Below, one piece after another: positions 54,699-62,324 of a DNA stretch of 64,000 nt; position 1 is the first letter of the stretch, and every line of letters starts with the position of its first letter. Under the pieces are notes generated by a model that ran no database searches, was not told the origin of the DNA, and worked only from the letters and a program-made list of their open reading frames with translations. A program made the translations under genes and the position numbers. Source of the stretch: Pseudanabaena mucicola str. Chao 1806 (GTDB lineage: Bacteria > Cyanobacteriota > Cyanobacteriia > Pseudanabaenales > Pseudanabaenaceae); assembly GCF_030323025.1 (NCBI RefSeq), contig NZ_CP097329.1, forward strand, positions 465,001 to 529,000, written 5' to 3'.

Positions 54699-54785
54699 TT
54701 AGGAGATCGCTCTTGTTGCTCCTGCGGCGATCGCTAAGCGTTGGTACAATGCTTCTGGTATTTGTAAAGTAACAGTTTCAGACAT
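54699..54785 (-). pseudogene. 5' scrap of an HNH partner gene
   Basis: MSETVTLQIPEALYQRLAIA, then AGATRAIS and a stop: the first 22 codons match the partner gene at 56054-56461 and stop matching near a GCGATC at the same place as a HIP1 octamer in that gene. It is a small fragment with no function expected. Confidence 0.75.
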
Positions 54786-54874
54786 GTTTTTTGCAAATAT
54801 TTGAGATCGTCCAAAAATATCAATAGGGTTATTATAATATATTCAAGAAAATAAGAATTTGAGGAGTAAATAAT

Positions 54875-55309
54875 TTGCCAGCTAGAGACTCCATCCATGA
54901 TGCTGTAAAAGAAGCAGTTATTAAAGATGGATGGGAAGTTACTGACGATCCCTATGTTATTTCCTATGGCGATCGCTTTTTATTTGTGGATCTTGCGGCA
55001 AGTGGCTTTATTGGAGTTCGGCAAGGAAATAAACAAATTGCGATTGAAATTAAGCAGTTTCGAGGTCAGTCTCAAGTTGTTGATTTAGAGCAAGTGATCG
55101 GGCAATATTCTTTGTATCGCATCTTGCTTAACCAGATTGACCCAGAGCGTGATCTCTATCTGGCAATTTCTGAGGCGACTTATGGCGATATATTTGATGA
55201 GCCAATTGGTAAACTAGCGATCTCTGAAATTCCGTTAAAACTTGTTATCGTAAATCTAAGCACTAAGGAGATAACTCAATGGATACCATCAAATCCTATC
55301 AAGCAGTAA
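54875..55309 (+). CDS. xisH: XisH-like protein
   Basis: A 144-residue XisH family protein: MPARDSIHDAVKEAVIKDGWEVTDDPY at the start and FLFVDLAASGFIGVRQGNKQIAIEIKQFRGQSQVVDLEQVIGQYSLY in the middle; the E-x-K (AIEIKQF) is a PD-(D/E)XK-like signature. The TTG start at 54875 is supported by GAGGAG 8 bases upstream. Its end overlaps the XisI start by 31 bases. The XisH/XisI pair is named for fdxN-element excision control, although these proteins are widespread outside that setting. Confidence 0.9.
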   Translation: MPARDSIHDAVKEAVIKDGWEVTDDPYVISYGDRFLFVDLAASGFIGVRQGNKQIAIEIKQFRGQSQVVDLEQVIGQYSLYRILLNQIDPERDLYLAISEATYGDIFDEPIGKLAISEIPLKLVIVNLSTKEITQWIPSNPIKQ

Positions 55310-55602
55310 TCAAGCAGGTAATTAGTGAGTATGCTAAGTTGCGTCCTTCTCATGGCAATATCCATTTGGAGCCGATATTTGATGATGTGAATAGTCGCTA
55401 TGCGCTGATGCAGTTTGGTTGGGATCGGGAGAGACGGGTGCGGGGTAATTTGATTTATGTGAGTATTAAGGATGGGAAAGTTTTGATTGAGTATGATGGA
55501 ATTGAGGGGGGAATCACTCAAGATTTGATTCAAAGGGGGATTCCTGAGCAGGATATTGTACTTGCGTTTCTGCACAAATTTGAGACGATCAGTGTAAGGT
55601 GA
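55279..55602 (+). CDS. xisI: XisI-like protein
   Basis: A 107-residue XisI: SYQAVIKQVISEYAKLRPSHGNIHLEPIFDDVNSRYALMQFGWDRERRVRGNLIYVSIKDGKVLIEYDGIEGGIT and DIVLAFLHKFETI. It overlaps the XisH gene by 31 bases, implying coupled translation. The pair is complete, unlike the remnant pair at 26777-27175. Confidence 0.9.
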   Translation: MDTIKSYQAVIKQVISEYAKLRPSHGNIHLEPIFDDVNSRYALMQFGWDRERRVRGNLIYVSIKDGKVLIEYDGIEGGITQDLIQRGIPEQDIVLAFLHKFETISVR

Positions 55603-55622
55603 TGTAATACGGTAAGTTTTTT

Positions 55623-56048
55623 TCAACTTTCTGGTGGATGCCAACCAATTGTAAACCAACGTTTACGAGTAGCGACAATGACGGCATTATTCATCCGTAA
55701 AGCGATAACTGTTGCACGCCCGATCGCTGTTAAACCTTCAACTTGAGAGGCATCATTATTCCATTGAAAATGCTCCTTCCAATTTTGTTGTCGGGGATTA
55801 AACAACGCTACGAGTTCGCCTGTTAATGGATCGATCGCTTCTGTGGTGTCAGATTTGTATTCATTGCAAGTTCGACAGGCAAGACATAGGTTTTCAGTTG
55901 TATTCAGTCCTCCTTTTGAAACTGGTTGAATATGATCGATTGTCATAGGCATACCGCTATTTGCTTCAGTTGTGAGGCAATAGCAGCAACGCTTACGGTC
56001 AATTGATTCTATTTGCGATCGCAGATTTTGGGAAATATAGCCTGACAC
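55623..56048 (-). CDS. HNH endonuclease (copy 3, full length)
   Basis: A 141-residue HNH nuclease with zinc pairs CCYC and CRTC and the catalytic TIDHIQPVSKGGLNTTENLCLAC. After FNPRQQNW it continues with GLTAIGRATVIALRMNNAVIV and ends RKRWFTIGWHPP, the complete C-terminal domain. The partner gene is directly upstream (5 bases between). The three HNH copies in the window share this plan, but only this one and the copy at 14904 have the C-terminal domain. Confidence 0.87.
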   Translation of the reverse strand: MSGYISQNLRSQIESIDRKRCCYCLTTEANSGMPMTIDHIQPVSKGGLNTTENLCLACRTCNEYKSDTTEAIDPLTGELVALFNPRQQNWKEHFQWNNDASQVEGLTAIGRATVIALRMNNAVIVATRKRWFTIGWHPPES

Positions 56049-56053
56049 AAAAT

Positions 56054-56461
56054 CTACCCTGCTAGTCTGGGAACACTATGTCCGCGCCATTTGAGGATTG
56101 CGGCGGCTTGGGATTTGCGTAACATGAAGCGATCACTATCTTTACGGAGGTTATCTAATTCCAGTCTTTCAGAATCAGTAAGTGTTGTATCTTGTTGTTT
56201 TGACAATAGGGATTCGTATCGTTCCATTTCTAATTGAGTTTTTTGGCTACGAGCAATTTGCCATAGTGAATCGTCATCAAGTCGATCTAAGCTGGCAAGG
56301 TCGGTTTGAAATTCTTCGGGTACGTCTTTCCATGTTGGGGGGCTGCCAATTTGTAAGGCTTGTAAAATTACGTCTTCTAGCGATCGCTGTGTTGCTCCAG
56401 CCGCGATCGCTAGGCGTTGGTACAGTGCTTCTGGTATTTGTAAAGTAACTGTTTCAGCCAT
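56054..56461 (-). CDS. Partner protein of an HNH endonuclease (copy 3)
   Basis: A 135-residue protein. ETVTLQIPEALYQRLAIAAGATQRSLEDVILQALQ is an RHH-like DNA-binding start. A central region (WKDVPEEFQTDLASLDRLDDDSLWQIA) follows, and the C-terminal LTDSERLELDNLRKDSDRFMLRKSQAAAILKWRG matches the other copies in layout. Two 5' scraps of this gene lie at 54699-54785 and 57427-57485, both broken at the HIP1 (56403-56410 here). The function is unknown; an antitoxin-like regulator is plausible. Confidence 0.7.
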   Translation of the reverse strand: MAETVTLQIPEALYQRLAIAAGATQRSLEDVILQALQIGSPPTWKDVPEEFQTDLASLDRLDDDSLWQIARSQKTQLEMERYESLLSKQQDTTLTDSERLELDNLRKDSDRFMLRKSQAAAILKWRGHSVPRLAG

Positions 56462-56541
56462 ATTTTTCTCGGTAGGTTAACTCATCTTTATTTTATAGTC
56501 TATAATCATAGATAACGTTGATTTTGAGGCTAAGTACTAAT

Positions 56542-56751
56542 ATGGCTGTAGCTAAAAAAGTTAGTCAAGAAAAACCAAGTAGTACTAGTAAGAAATCTGC
56601 TGGTGCTAAAAATCCTTCTCGGAAAAAAAATTTAAGCCGTAAGGAGAAGTTGGAGTTGATTAGAAAAGCTAATCAACTTCTAGAAAGTGTTTGGGATAAG
56701 ATTTACGATTCTCATCAACAGCATTCATTAGAAGCTGATCGCTATGTATAG
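56542..56751 (+). CDS. Small lysine/serine-rich protein
   Basis: A 69-residue basic protein (AVAKKVSQEKPSSTSKKSAGAK then KKNLSRKEKLELIRKANQLLESVWDKIYDSH). The N-terminal part looks disordered, the C-terminal part helical. ATG 56542 is used. It is followed within 6 bases by a DUF6883 gene and then DUF4926, so the three are probably an operon. No family recognised. Confidence 0.55.
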   Translation: MAVAKKVSQEKPSSTSKKSAGAKNPSRKKNLSRKEKLELIRKANQLLESVWDKIYDSHQQHSLEADRYV

Positions 56752-56756
56752 AAGGT

Positions 56757-57107
56757 ATGATCTTAAAAGAAATAGTTGCAGAAGTTTTGATTGATCCTCA
56801 AAAATTAACTAGCTATGCTCTTAATCCCAAAAGTTTAAAAGGAGCAGATAAAGCACTCATGTTTAGAGCGTATCTCGGATTTACACAGCAAAATTATCAA
56901 TTACTCTTAACTCAAATTCGGGATAAAGTAATGGAATCGGAAGCTAAGTTAGGTGTTTGTGATGAATATGGGCAGAGATATCAAGTTGATATATTGATCG
57001 ATGGAGTAGAATTTGATCAGCAAGAGATTGTGCGGACGGGATGGATTGTTAAACCTAATGAAGATATTGCAAGGTTTGTGACTGCATATATTCGGAGTCG
57101 AAAATGA
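56757..57107 (+). CDS. DUF6883 protein
   Basis: A 116-residue protein: LIDPQKLTSYALNPKSLKGADKALMFRAYLGFTQQNYQLLLTQI then EYGQRYQVDILIDG and QEIVRTGWIVKPNEDIARFVTAYI match the DUF6883 pattern. These proteins occur with DUF4926 in TA-like or toxin-immunity-like pairs; the activity is unknown. It overlaps the DUF4926 start by 4 bases. Confidence 0.75.
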   Translation: MILKEIVAEVLIDPQKLTSYALNPKSLKGADKALMFRAYLGFTQQNYQLLLTQIRDKVMESEAKLGVCDEYGQRYQVDILIDGVEFDQQEIVRTGWIVKPNEDIARFVTAYIRSRK

Positions 57108-57421
57108 TTAAGCCAGAGTTGTTTGATGCGATCGAACTTTTAGTTGATTTGCCAGAGGTAAATATTAAGGCTGGTGAGATCGGTACGATTGTTGAGAAGT
57201 ACGATGATCGCGCCTATGAGGTGGAATTTGCCAATAATGATGGTGAAACTTTGGCTCTCTTAGCTTTGACTGTTGATCAGTTTATTGTGGTGTGGAAGAA
57301 TGAAACTCAGGACTGGATACCTCTCGGCGATCGCATTGCAGCGATATTTCAGATGTTGTCAGAGGATCGACAAAAACAAGTTTTAAATTTTACTCGTTCC
57401 CTCTATAAAACATCTGCATAG
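57104..57421 (+). CDS. DUF4926 protein
   Basis: A 105-residue protein: LFDAIELLVDLPEVNIKAGEIGTIVEKYDDRAYEVEFANNDGETLALLALTVDQFIVVW is the DUF4926 core, an SH3-like beta barrel. The C-terminal helix (DRIAAIFQMLSEDRQKQVLNFTRSL) is an extension. The overlap with DUF6883 implies a functional pair. Just downstream a HIP1 octamer starts a scrap of an HNH partner gene. Confidence 0.8.
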   Translation: MIKPELFDAIELLVDLPEVNIKAGEIGTIVEKYDDRAYEVEFANNDGETLALLALTVDQFIVVWKNETQDWIPLGDRIAAIFQMLSEDRQKQVLNFTRSLYKTSA

Positions 57422-57426
57422 AAGAT

Positions 57427-57485
57427 GCGATCGCTAGGCGTTGGTACAATGCTTCTGGTATTTGTAAAGTAACTGTTTCAGCCAT
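57427..57485 (-). pseudogene. 5' scrap of an HNH partner gene
   Basis: MAETVTLQIPEALYQRLAIA, nearly identical to the start of the gene at 56054-56461, ends at the HIP1 octamer 57427-57434. The next codons are unrelated. It is a duplicated fragment without function. Confidence 0.8.
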
Positions 57486-57659
57486 ATTTTTCTCAACAAC
57501 GTTAAATTTAATTTTCGCTAATTTCTACTAATGATTCACTTGCAGTTGAATTTCTAAGGATTGCTGTTGATAAATAGTCATCCATCTAGATAGTCATTCA
57601 AATTTTCTTCTCTATGTCTCAGTTCCTCTTTACAAAATCTCATATACGCAAAATAGTTT

Positions 57660-59084
57660 CTATTGCTTTCGTTCTATCAAACTTCGTGTCATATCCTCAA
57701 TGATATCTTTTTCCAAGGTAAAACCATTGAATATTTCAAATAAAGGTTGTACAGCGTCTTGCACATAATTTGACACGTTTGAAATAGGTGTATCAAGAGG
57801 TACATTAACAAAGGTAATACATTCATCTTGATCAGCAGAACGACCTTGCAAACTTCCAAGACGCATCCAAAGATCGCTGTGTGCCCAACAACTAAGTTTT
57901 CGATTATTTAGCTTAGTCCACTTGAAAGCAAAAGCAAGAGAAGTTTCTTCTGGTAAACAACCAAGTGCTTTTGCAAAGTGTATACCAACAGCAATTATCT
58001 CGGCTGTCTGCTTGATTGGGAAACCAACATCTAACTCTTTCAGTGCTTGAGGTGACTTGTCGCTCCTTCCCATATCATCCCTATGTGCACGACTCAGGAA
58101 AAACTGTCCTTGAGGAGAAAGTCTCATAAATTCAATATCATCAAACCATTCAGATTGAAGACTTATCAATAATGCTTCCCATCCTCCGTCAATTACATAA
58201 GGACTATAATCTCCACCTAACGGTCTACTATCTAACCATACAGGCCAACCAGTATAGTTGGGATTACTAGACCTTAACAAATTAAGAAACTCGTCATTAG
58301 GTCTATGAGGTGGTACTGTACCCTTCAAAATCAACCCTACTTCCGATACACCATGGTTGGGTAAATTATGAACGTTTTGCTTTTTCAATCTCTGTTCATA
58401 GTGTTGCTCACTCTCTTGAAGATACTCTCTCAGCAAGTCATCATTAGATATTTCTGGTTTAATACTTCCAGTAATTGCAGTAGCTAAAATATGTACTTGA
58501 TCTGAACTTATTCCACTAAGCTGTCTTCTTATAAAACGACCAATATCTGCTTCACGATTATCAAAACAAATTTCCATAAGACTAGACCAATCTTTCGATT
58601 TTGCCTGTGTTGTGCTTGGAGTGTTGTTGGAAGATAGCGATCGTATATAGACGGTATCTTCTCGGATTAACGGTTTACTTTGCTTATCTTTATCTTTAGA
58701 GAAAAGATCTGATTTTGCAACTACAGGAGTTTTAACACCAGTAGGAATAACGATTACTGGAAACTCTTGACCATCACGTTGTGGGAAATCTATATTGATT
58801 TCAAAAAGCTCAGAAGAGTACTTAGATATTGCTCCTTGAATTTTGTCAATATTAAACATTTGTCTCACATTGCTTGGCGCATTATCAAGAATTGGCTCTA
58901 AAGTTTTGTCGTCAAAACCAATCACCATGTAACCACCATTGTTATTACGCATAGCAAGAGCGGTTTTAATAATTTTTGCAATCCCATCAGGTTGATCGGG
59001 ATCAATCCATGCTTTCATTTCTACAAAAAGATTTTCTTGAGGATGCTGGATTAACTCTTGTGTTCGTTCAGAACTGACTTCCAT
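57660..59084 (-). CDS. AlbA_2 (Schlafen-type) domain protein
   Basis: A 474-residue protein. The N-terminal ENLFVEMKAWIDPDQPDGIAKIIKTALAMRNNNGGYMVIGFDD is the AlbA_2 domain found in putative transcriptional regulators and antiphage proteins. The middle (VYIRSLSSNNTPSTTQAKSKDW) is typical of the family's second part, and the remaining 300 residues are of unknown function. The gene is single and complete. No partner was identified. Location in the TA/defence island suggests a defence or regulatory role, by inference. Confidence 0.75.
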   Translation of the reverse strand: MEVSSERTQELIQHPQENLFVEMKAWIDPDQPDGIAKIIKTALAMRNNNGGYMVIGFDDKTLEPILDNAPSNVRQMFNIDKIQGAISKYSSELFEINIDFPQRDGQEFPVIVIPTGVKTPVVAKSDLFSKDKDKQSKPLIREDTVYIRSLSSNNTPSTTQAKSKDWSSLMEICFDNREADIGRFIRRQLSGISSDQVHILATAITGSIKPEISNDDLLREYLQESEQHYEQRLKKQNVHNLPNHGVSEVGLILKGTVPPHRPNDEFLNLLRSSNPNYTGWPVWLDSRPLGGDYSPYVIDGGWEALLISLQSEWFDDIEFMRLSPQGQFFLSRAHRDDMGRSDKSPQALKELDVGFPIKQTAEIIAVGIHFAKALGCLPEETSLAFAFKWTKLNNRKLSCWAHSDLWMRLGSLQGRSADQDECITFVNVPLDTPISNVSNYVQDAVQPLFEIFNGFTLEKDIIEDMTRSLIERKQ

Positions 59085-59150
59085 AAATTGAAATAGCTTG
59101 ATTTAGAATCGATTATAGCTTGATCGACAAATAGTATGGGTAAAATTCAT

Positions 59151-59218
59151 CTCTACCTTACTCCCCTTAAGACTTTTACCGCGATTATTTTTATCTACAA
59201 GGCTCTGTTAGCGATCGC
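59151..59218 (+). repeat. 68-base direct repeat, left copy
   Basis: It begins CTCTACCTTACTCC, includes TTTATCTACAAGGCTCTGTT and ends at the HIP1 octamer 59211-59218. The right copy at 59806-59873 is the same length with roughly one base in five different. The two flank the RelBE-type pair 59307-59785. Confidence 0.7.
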
Positions 59219-59306
59219 GCTTAAGGATGACAAAAGGAGATCGCCCCTAAACGAGTAAAGCTTATAATAATAGCAACTCATAGATAATTCATCGGCACTT
59301 AAACCT

Positions 59307-59516
59307 ATGCTACAACTCCAAGAACAATACATCACCAACGCTCAAGGCGATCGCATAGCCGTTATCCTTGATATAGCCGCTTACCAAAAGTTACTTGAAG
59401 AAATGGATGAGTTTCTTTGCTGGAAGGGATATCAACAAGCAGTTGAAGAAACAGACCCAGAACTTGCCAATGGCGATTTTATAACCCTAGATCATTACCT
59501 TGCAACTGAAGCATAG
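59307..59516 (+). CDS. Antitoxin of a RelE-type pair
   Basis: A 69-residue protein: LQLQEQYITNAQGDRIAVILDIAAYQKLLEEMDEF is the Phd-like N-terminal strand-helix. The C-terminal part is acidic (EETDPELANGDFITLDHYL). It lies 8 bases before a RelE-like toxin. The pair sits between two 68-base direct repeats. Confidence 0.75.
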   Translation: MLQLQEQYITNAQGDRIAVILDIAAYQKLLEEMDEFLCWKGYQQAVEETDPELANGDFITLDHYLATEA

Positions 59517-59524
59517 CAAGCATC

Positions 59525-59785
59525 ATGAGTTATCAAGTCAACTTACCAAAAGCTGTCCAGAAGCAACTAAACACATTACCACAAGAACTCAAACAACGGA
59601 TTTTAAAAGCCCTAGTGCAGTTACAAGAAGAACCTAGACCAGCCAACTCATTACAAATGAAAGGAGGACAAGGCTTTCGATTGAGAATTGGAGACTATCG
59701 CGTTTTGTATGAGATTGACGACAGCAGCCAAATCGTCAACCTGAGACGCATAGGACATCGCCGTGAAATCTATCAAGATTTGTAA
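59525..59785 (+). CDS. RelE-like toxin
   Basis: An 86-residue RelE toxin: YQVNLPKAVQKQLNTLPQELKQRILKALVQLQEEPRPANSLQMKGGQGFRLRIGDYRVLYEIDDSSQIVNLRRIGHRREIY is a textbook family member, including the GDYRVLYEID strands and the C-terminal HRREIY. mRNA cleavage on the ribosome is expected. Complete, with its antitoxin upstream. Confidence 0.92.
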   Translation: MSYQVNLPKAVQKQLNTLPQELKQRILKALVQLQEEPRPANSLQMKGGQGFRLRIGDYRVLYEIDDSSQIVNLRRIGHRREIYQDL

Positions 59786-59805
59786 AATATTGCACGATCG
59801 CCTAT

Positions 59806-59873
59806 CTCTACCTTGCTCACATTCTGACTTTTGAAGTGAGTATTTTTATCTACAAGGCTCTGTCAGCGATCGC
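59806..59873 (+). repeat. 68-base direct repeat, right copy
   Basis: It begins CTCTACCTTGCTCACA and ends at the HIP1 octamer 59866-59873, matching the left copy at 59151-59218 with several mismatches. It overlaps the region just before the FGE stop. Confidence 0.7.
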
Positions 59874-59877
59874 AAGA

Positions 59878-60873
59878 TTATTCAGTAGCCAGAACCAATC
59901 GAAACCCAATATGAGTAGTTCCTGTATCAGGAGATTCTGACTCCCGCGCCGCAGGACGATAACGACTACAGTAATTGGGAGCGCAGAGATAGGAACCACC
60001 TTTGATCACATGCAAAACTGACTCATCAGGCTTTTTCGGATCGAAACTTTTATGGTGATCGCTAGCGATCAGATTACGTTGATATGCCATGCGATCGTGT
60101 CCAAACTCAAAGAAATCAGAAGTCCATTCCCAAACATTACCAGTCATATCATAGAGACCGTAACCATTAGGAGGGAACGAACCAACAGGCGCTAAACCTT
60201 TATATCCATCAGCTTTAGTATTAAAAAATGGAAAAATCCCCTGCCAAGTATTCGCTTTCTTCTCTGAGTATTGATCGCCCCAAGTATAGGTCGTACCATC
60301 TAATCCCCCTCGTGCTGCGTATTCCCATTGCGCTTCTGTGGGAATTGATTTGCCAATCCACTTTGCATAGGCTTCAGCATCTTTATAGGCAATATGCACA
60401 ACAGGATAATTATCCTTCCCCTTAATAGAACTATCTTTTCCAAAAGGATGCTGCCAATTTGCACCCACTGTCCAACTCCACCAACTCAGAAATGGTACTT
60501 GCTGAGCATTCTCCTTAGGTGGTTGAAAAACTAAAGAACCTGCTAAGCGTTGCTCATCAGGTAGATCGGGAAATTCTTCTTTTGACAAAGGAATCTCGGC
60601 AATAGTCTTGTAACCAGTCGCCTTCACAAATTTAGCAAATTCAGCATTAGTGATTTCATGCTGATCCATACAAAAACTGCTTACGCTGACATTATCGGCG
60701 GCTTTCTCCTCAGGAAACCGATCGCTATCCGAACCCATCCGAAAAGTGCCACCATGAATAAACACCATCCCTTCAAGACAAGAATTAGCGGCAAAAACTG
60801 GCGGTGCGATCGCGAAAAGGCAGACAAGTAAAAAGTAAAAAGTAAAAAGTAAAAATTTATTCAACACCATCAA
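59878..60873 (-). CDS. Formylglycine-generating enzyme (sulfatase-modifying factor)
   Basis: A 331-residue FGE-sulfatase family protein. The catalytic pair is Cys297 and Cys302 in GGSYLCAPNYCSRYRPAAR, the signature of true FGEs that oxidise the sulfatase cysteine. FIHGGTFRMGSDSDRFPEE, WIGKSIPTEAQWEYAARGG and GNVWEWTSDFF are family motifs. The N-terminal 28 residues form a signal peptide ending VFA, so it may act in the periplasm or co-translationally. The signal is encoded partly by AGTAAAA heptanucleotide repeats (60827-60854). Its natural substrate in this window would be the sulfatase at 50788. Confidence 0.92.
   Translation of the reverse strand: MMVLNKFLLFTFYFLLVCLFAIAPPVFAANSCLEGMVFIHGGTFRMGSDSDRFPEEKAADNVSVSSFCMDQHEITNAEFAKFVKATGYKTIAEIPLSKEEFPDLPDEQRLAGSLVFQPPKENAQQVPFLSWWSWTVGANWQHPFGKDSSIKGKDNYPVVHIAYKDAEAYAKWIGKSIPTEAQWEYAARGGLDGTTYTWGDQYSEKKANTWQGIFPFFNTKADGYKGLAPVGSFPPNGYGLYDMTGNVWEWTSDFFEFGHDRMAYQRNLIASDHHKSFDPKKPDESVLHVIKGGSYLCAPNYCSRYRPAARESESPDTGTTHIGFRLVLATE
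60827..60854 (+). repeat. Four 7-base AGTAAAA units inside the FGE signal peptide
   Basis: AGTAAAA occurs four times head to tail within the first codons of the FGE gene (minus-strand TTTTACT). It is a cyanobacterial STRR-type repeat, here in coding DNA. Changing the number of 7-base units would shift the reading frame. Confidence 0.8.
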
Positions 60874-60892
60874 TCACCCAAACCCCAAACAC

Positions 60893-60943
60893 CAATCACC
60901 AATCACCAATCACCAATCACCAAAAAGCCAAAAGCCAAAAGCC
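60893..60943 (+). repeat. Heptanucleotide tandem repeats upstream of FGE
   Basis: Four CAATCAC units (60893-60920) and three AAAAGCC units (60923-60943) lie between FGE and the SDR gene. Both are 7-base STRR-like repeats. No function is evident. Confidence 0.85.
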
Positions 60944-60952
60944 ATTCCCAAA

Positions 60953-61702
60953 TTACCAATACTGCGTCGTCGGACGAATCAAAATCTCATTCACATCAAC
61001 TCGTTCTGGTTGACTGACGGCATAGGCGATCGCATTGGCAACATCTTCCGCTTCTAGAGGCGTAATTGATTTGCGGAGTGCTTGACTTTTTTCGTAGGCA
61101 ACGGGATCGGAGATATGCTGATCGATTTCTGTATTGACCATTCCAGGTTCCACAACCGTGACGCGAATATTTTGTGGTGTCACTTCCAATCGCAAGGCTT
61201 CAGAAAAGGCATTCACGCCCCATTTCGTTAAGTTATAAAGCCCAATTCCTGCGCGGACAGTACGACCTGCTACGGAGGAGACGTTCACAATATGTCCAGA
61301 CTTCTGTTCTAAAAACGTTGGTAGGACTGCGTGAGTGGCATATAAAACCCCAAAGATATTCACATCGATCATTTTGCGCCAATCATCGGTATTTGCATTG
61401 GCGATTTGTCCCACGATCGCAATTCCTGCATTGTTCACCAGAATATCAATCCGTCCAAAAGTCTCTTTAGTTTTAGCGATTAAGTTCTGTACTTGCGCCT
61501 CATCGGTGATATCGGTAACTACTTGGAGAACTTTGCCGCCCGATGCTTCAATTTTTTGAGCAACTTCATTGAGTTTATCGGTGCGTCTAGCAGTGATCGC
61601 CACATATGTACCTTCCTCTGCTAAGGCGATCGCAGTAGCAGCACCGATACCTGCGGAAGCACCTGTAATAATTGCGACTTTGCCTGCTAATTTTTGGGTC
61701 AT
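60953..61702 (-). CDS. Short-chain dehydrogenase/reductase
   Basis: A 249-residue classical SDR. Cofactor motif TGASAGIG (about residues 14-21), NNAG, and catalytic Ser/Tyr/Lys as VSSVAGR and YNLTKWGV. PGMVNTEI follows. Substrate unknown; NADP preference is likely from ITARRTDKLNE (the ARR after the second strand). It is a single gene; the promoter region lies in 61703-61982, which holds no other gene. Confidence 0.92.
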   Translation of the reverse strand: MTQKLAGKVAIITGASAGIGAATAIALAEEGTYVAITARRTDKLNEVAQKIEASGGKVLQVVTDITDEAQVQNLIAKTKETFGRIDILVNNAGIAIVGQIANANTDDWRKMIDVNIFGVLYATHAVLPTFLEQKSGHIVNVSSVAGRTVRAGIGLYNLTKWGVNAFSEALRLEVTPQNIRVTVVEPGMVNTEIDQHISDPVAYEKSQALRKSITPLEAEDVANAIAYAVSQPERVDVNEILIRPTTQYW

Positions 61703-61982
61703 GGGAAATCCTTGCTTATAATTTACGGTATCTACATATTAATACCGTAGTATTTTGGATTTGGTATGTCACTAGGGTGACAAAGAGCAATCAACAAACA
61801 ATCAAAAAACATAAGAGTTTAGACAGCAGAATATTTAGTTAAACTAATAATTAGGTTTACAGAAAAAATGTAGCCTGGATGACATTGGTTTTGAATAGGT
61901 CTATGGCAGACTGATAGCAATAATCTACGGTAAGTCAATCGGAAAACGAGAGTATTGTCGATAGTAAGGAGTTAACAAAACT

Positions 61983-62282
61983 GTGATTGAGCTTGTCAGT
62001 GCTACCCGTTGCATCCAATGTAATATCTGCGTCTCCGTATGTCCTACGAATGTTTTTGAGCGTGTTGTCAATGCTCCTCCTGTGATCGCGCGGCAAAGTA
62101 GTTGCCAAACCTGCTTTATGTGCGAGTTGTATTGTCCTGTCGATGCTCTGTATGTGGACTCGAATGCCAATGAGCATGTAGTTGTGGATGAAAAGACTCT
62201 CATTGCCTCAGGAGTTCTCGGCAGCTATCGCAAGAGTATTGGCTGGAGCAAAGAGAAGGTTCCTGCTTTAGCAACATCGTGA
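61983..62282 (+). CDS. 2[4Fe-4S] ferredoxin-like protein
   Basis: A 99-residue ferredoxin with two cysteine clusters: CIQCNICVSVCP (residues 10-21) and CQTCFMCELYCP (residues 39-50). Such small ferredoxins transfer electrons between reductase partners. The GTG start at 61983 is preceded by AAGGAG about 11 bases upstream. Position next to a flavoprotein and an ABC binding protein suggests it passes electrons to the flavoprotein subunit, as the beta subunit of an AprAB-like reductase does. This is inference. Confidence 0.9.
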   Translation: MIELVSATRCIQCNICVSVCPTNVFERVVNAPPVIARQSSCQTCFMCELYCPVDALYVDSNANEHVVVDEKTLIASGVLGSYRKSIGWSKEKVPALATS

Positions 62283-62324
62283 ATTTAGTAGAACAGTCGA
62301 TCGAAAATTTAAGAGGTGTGGGTA

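Noticed and set aside
60893-60943. Short tandem repeats considered as a CRISPR
   Set aside because: Units are 7 bases with no unique spacers; STRR-type repeats instead.
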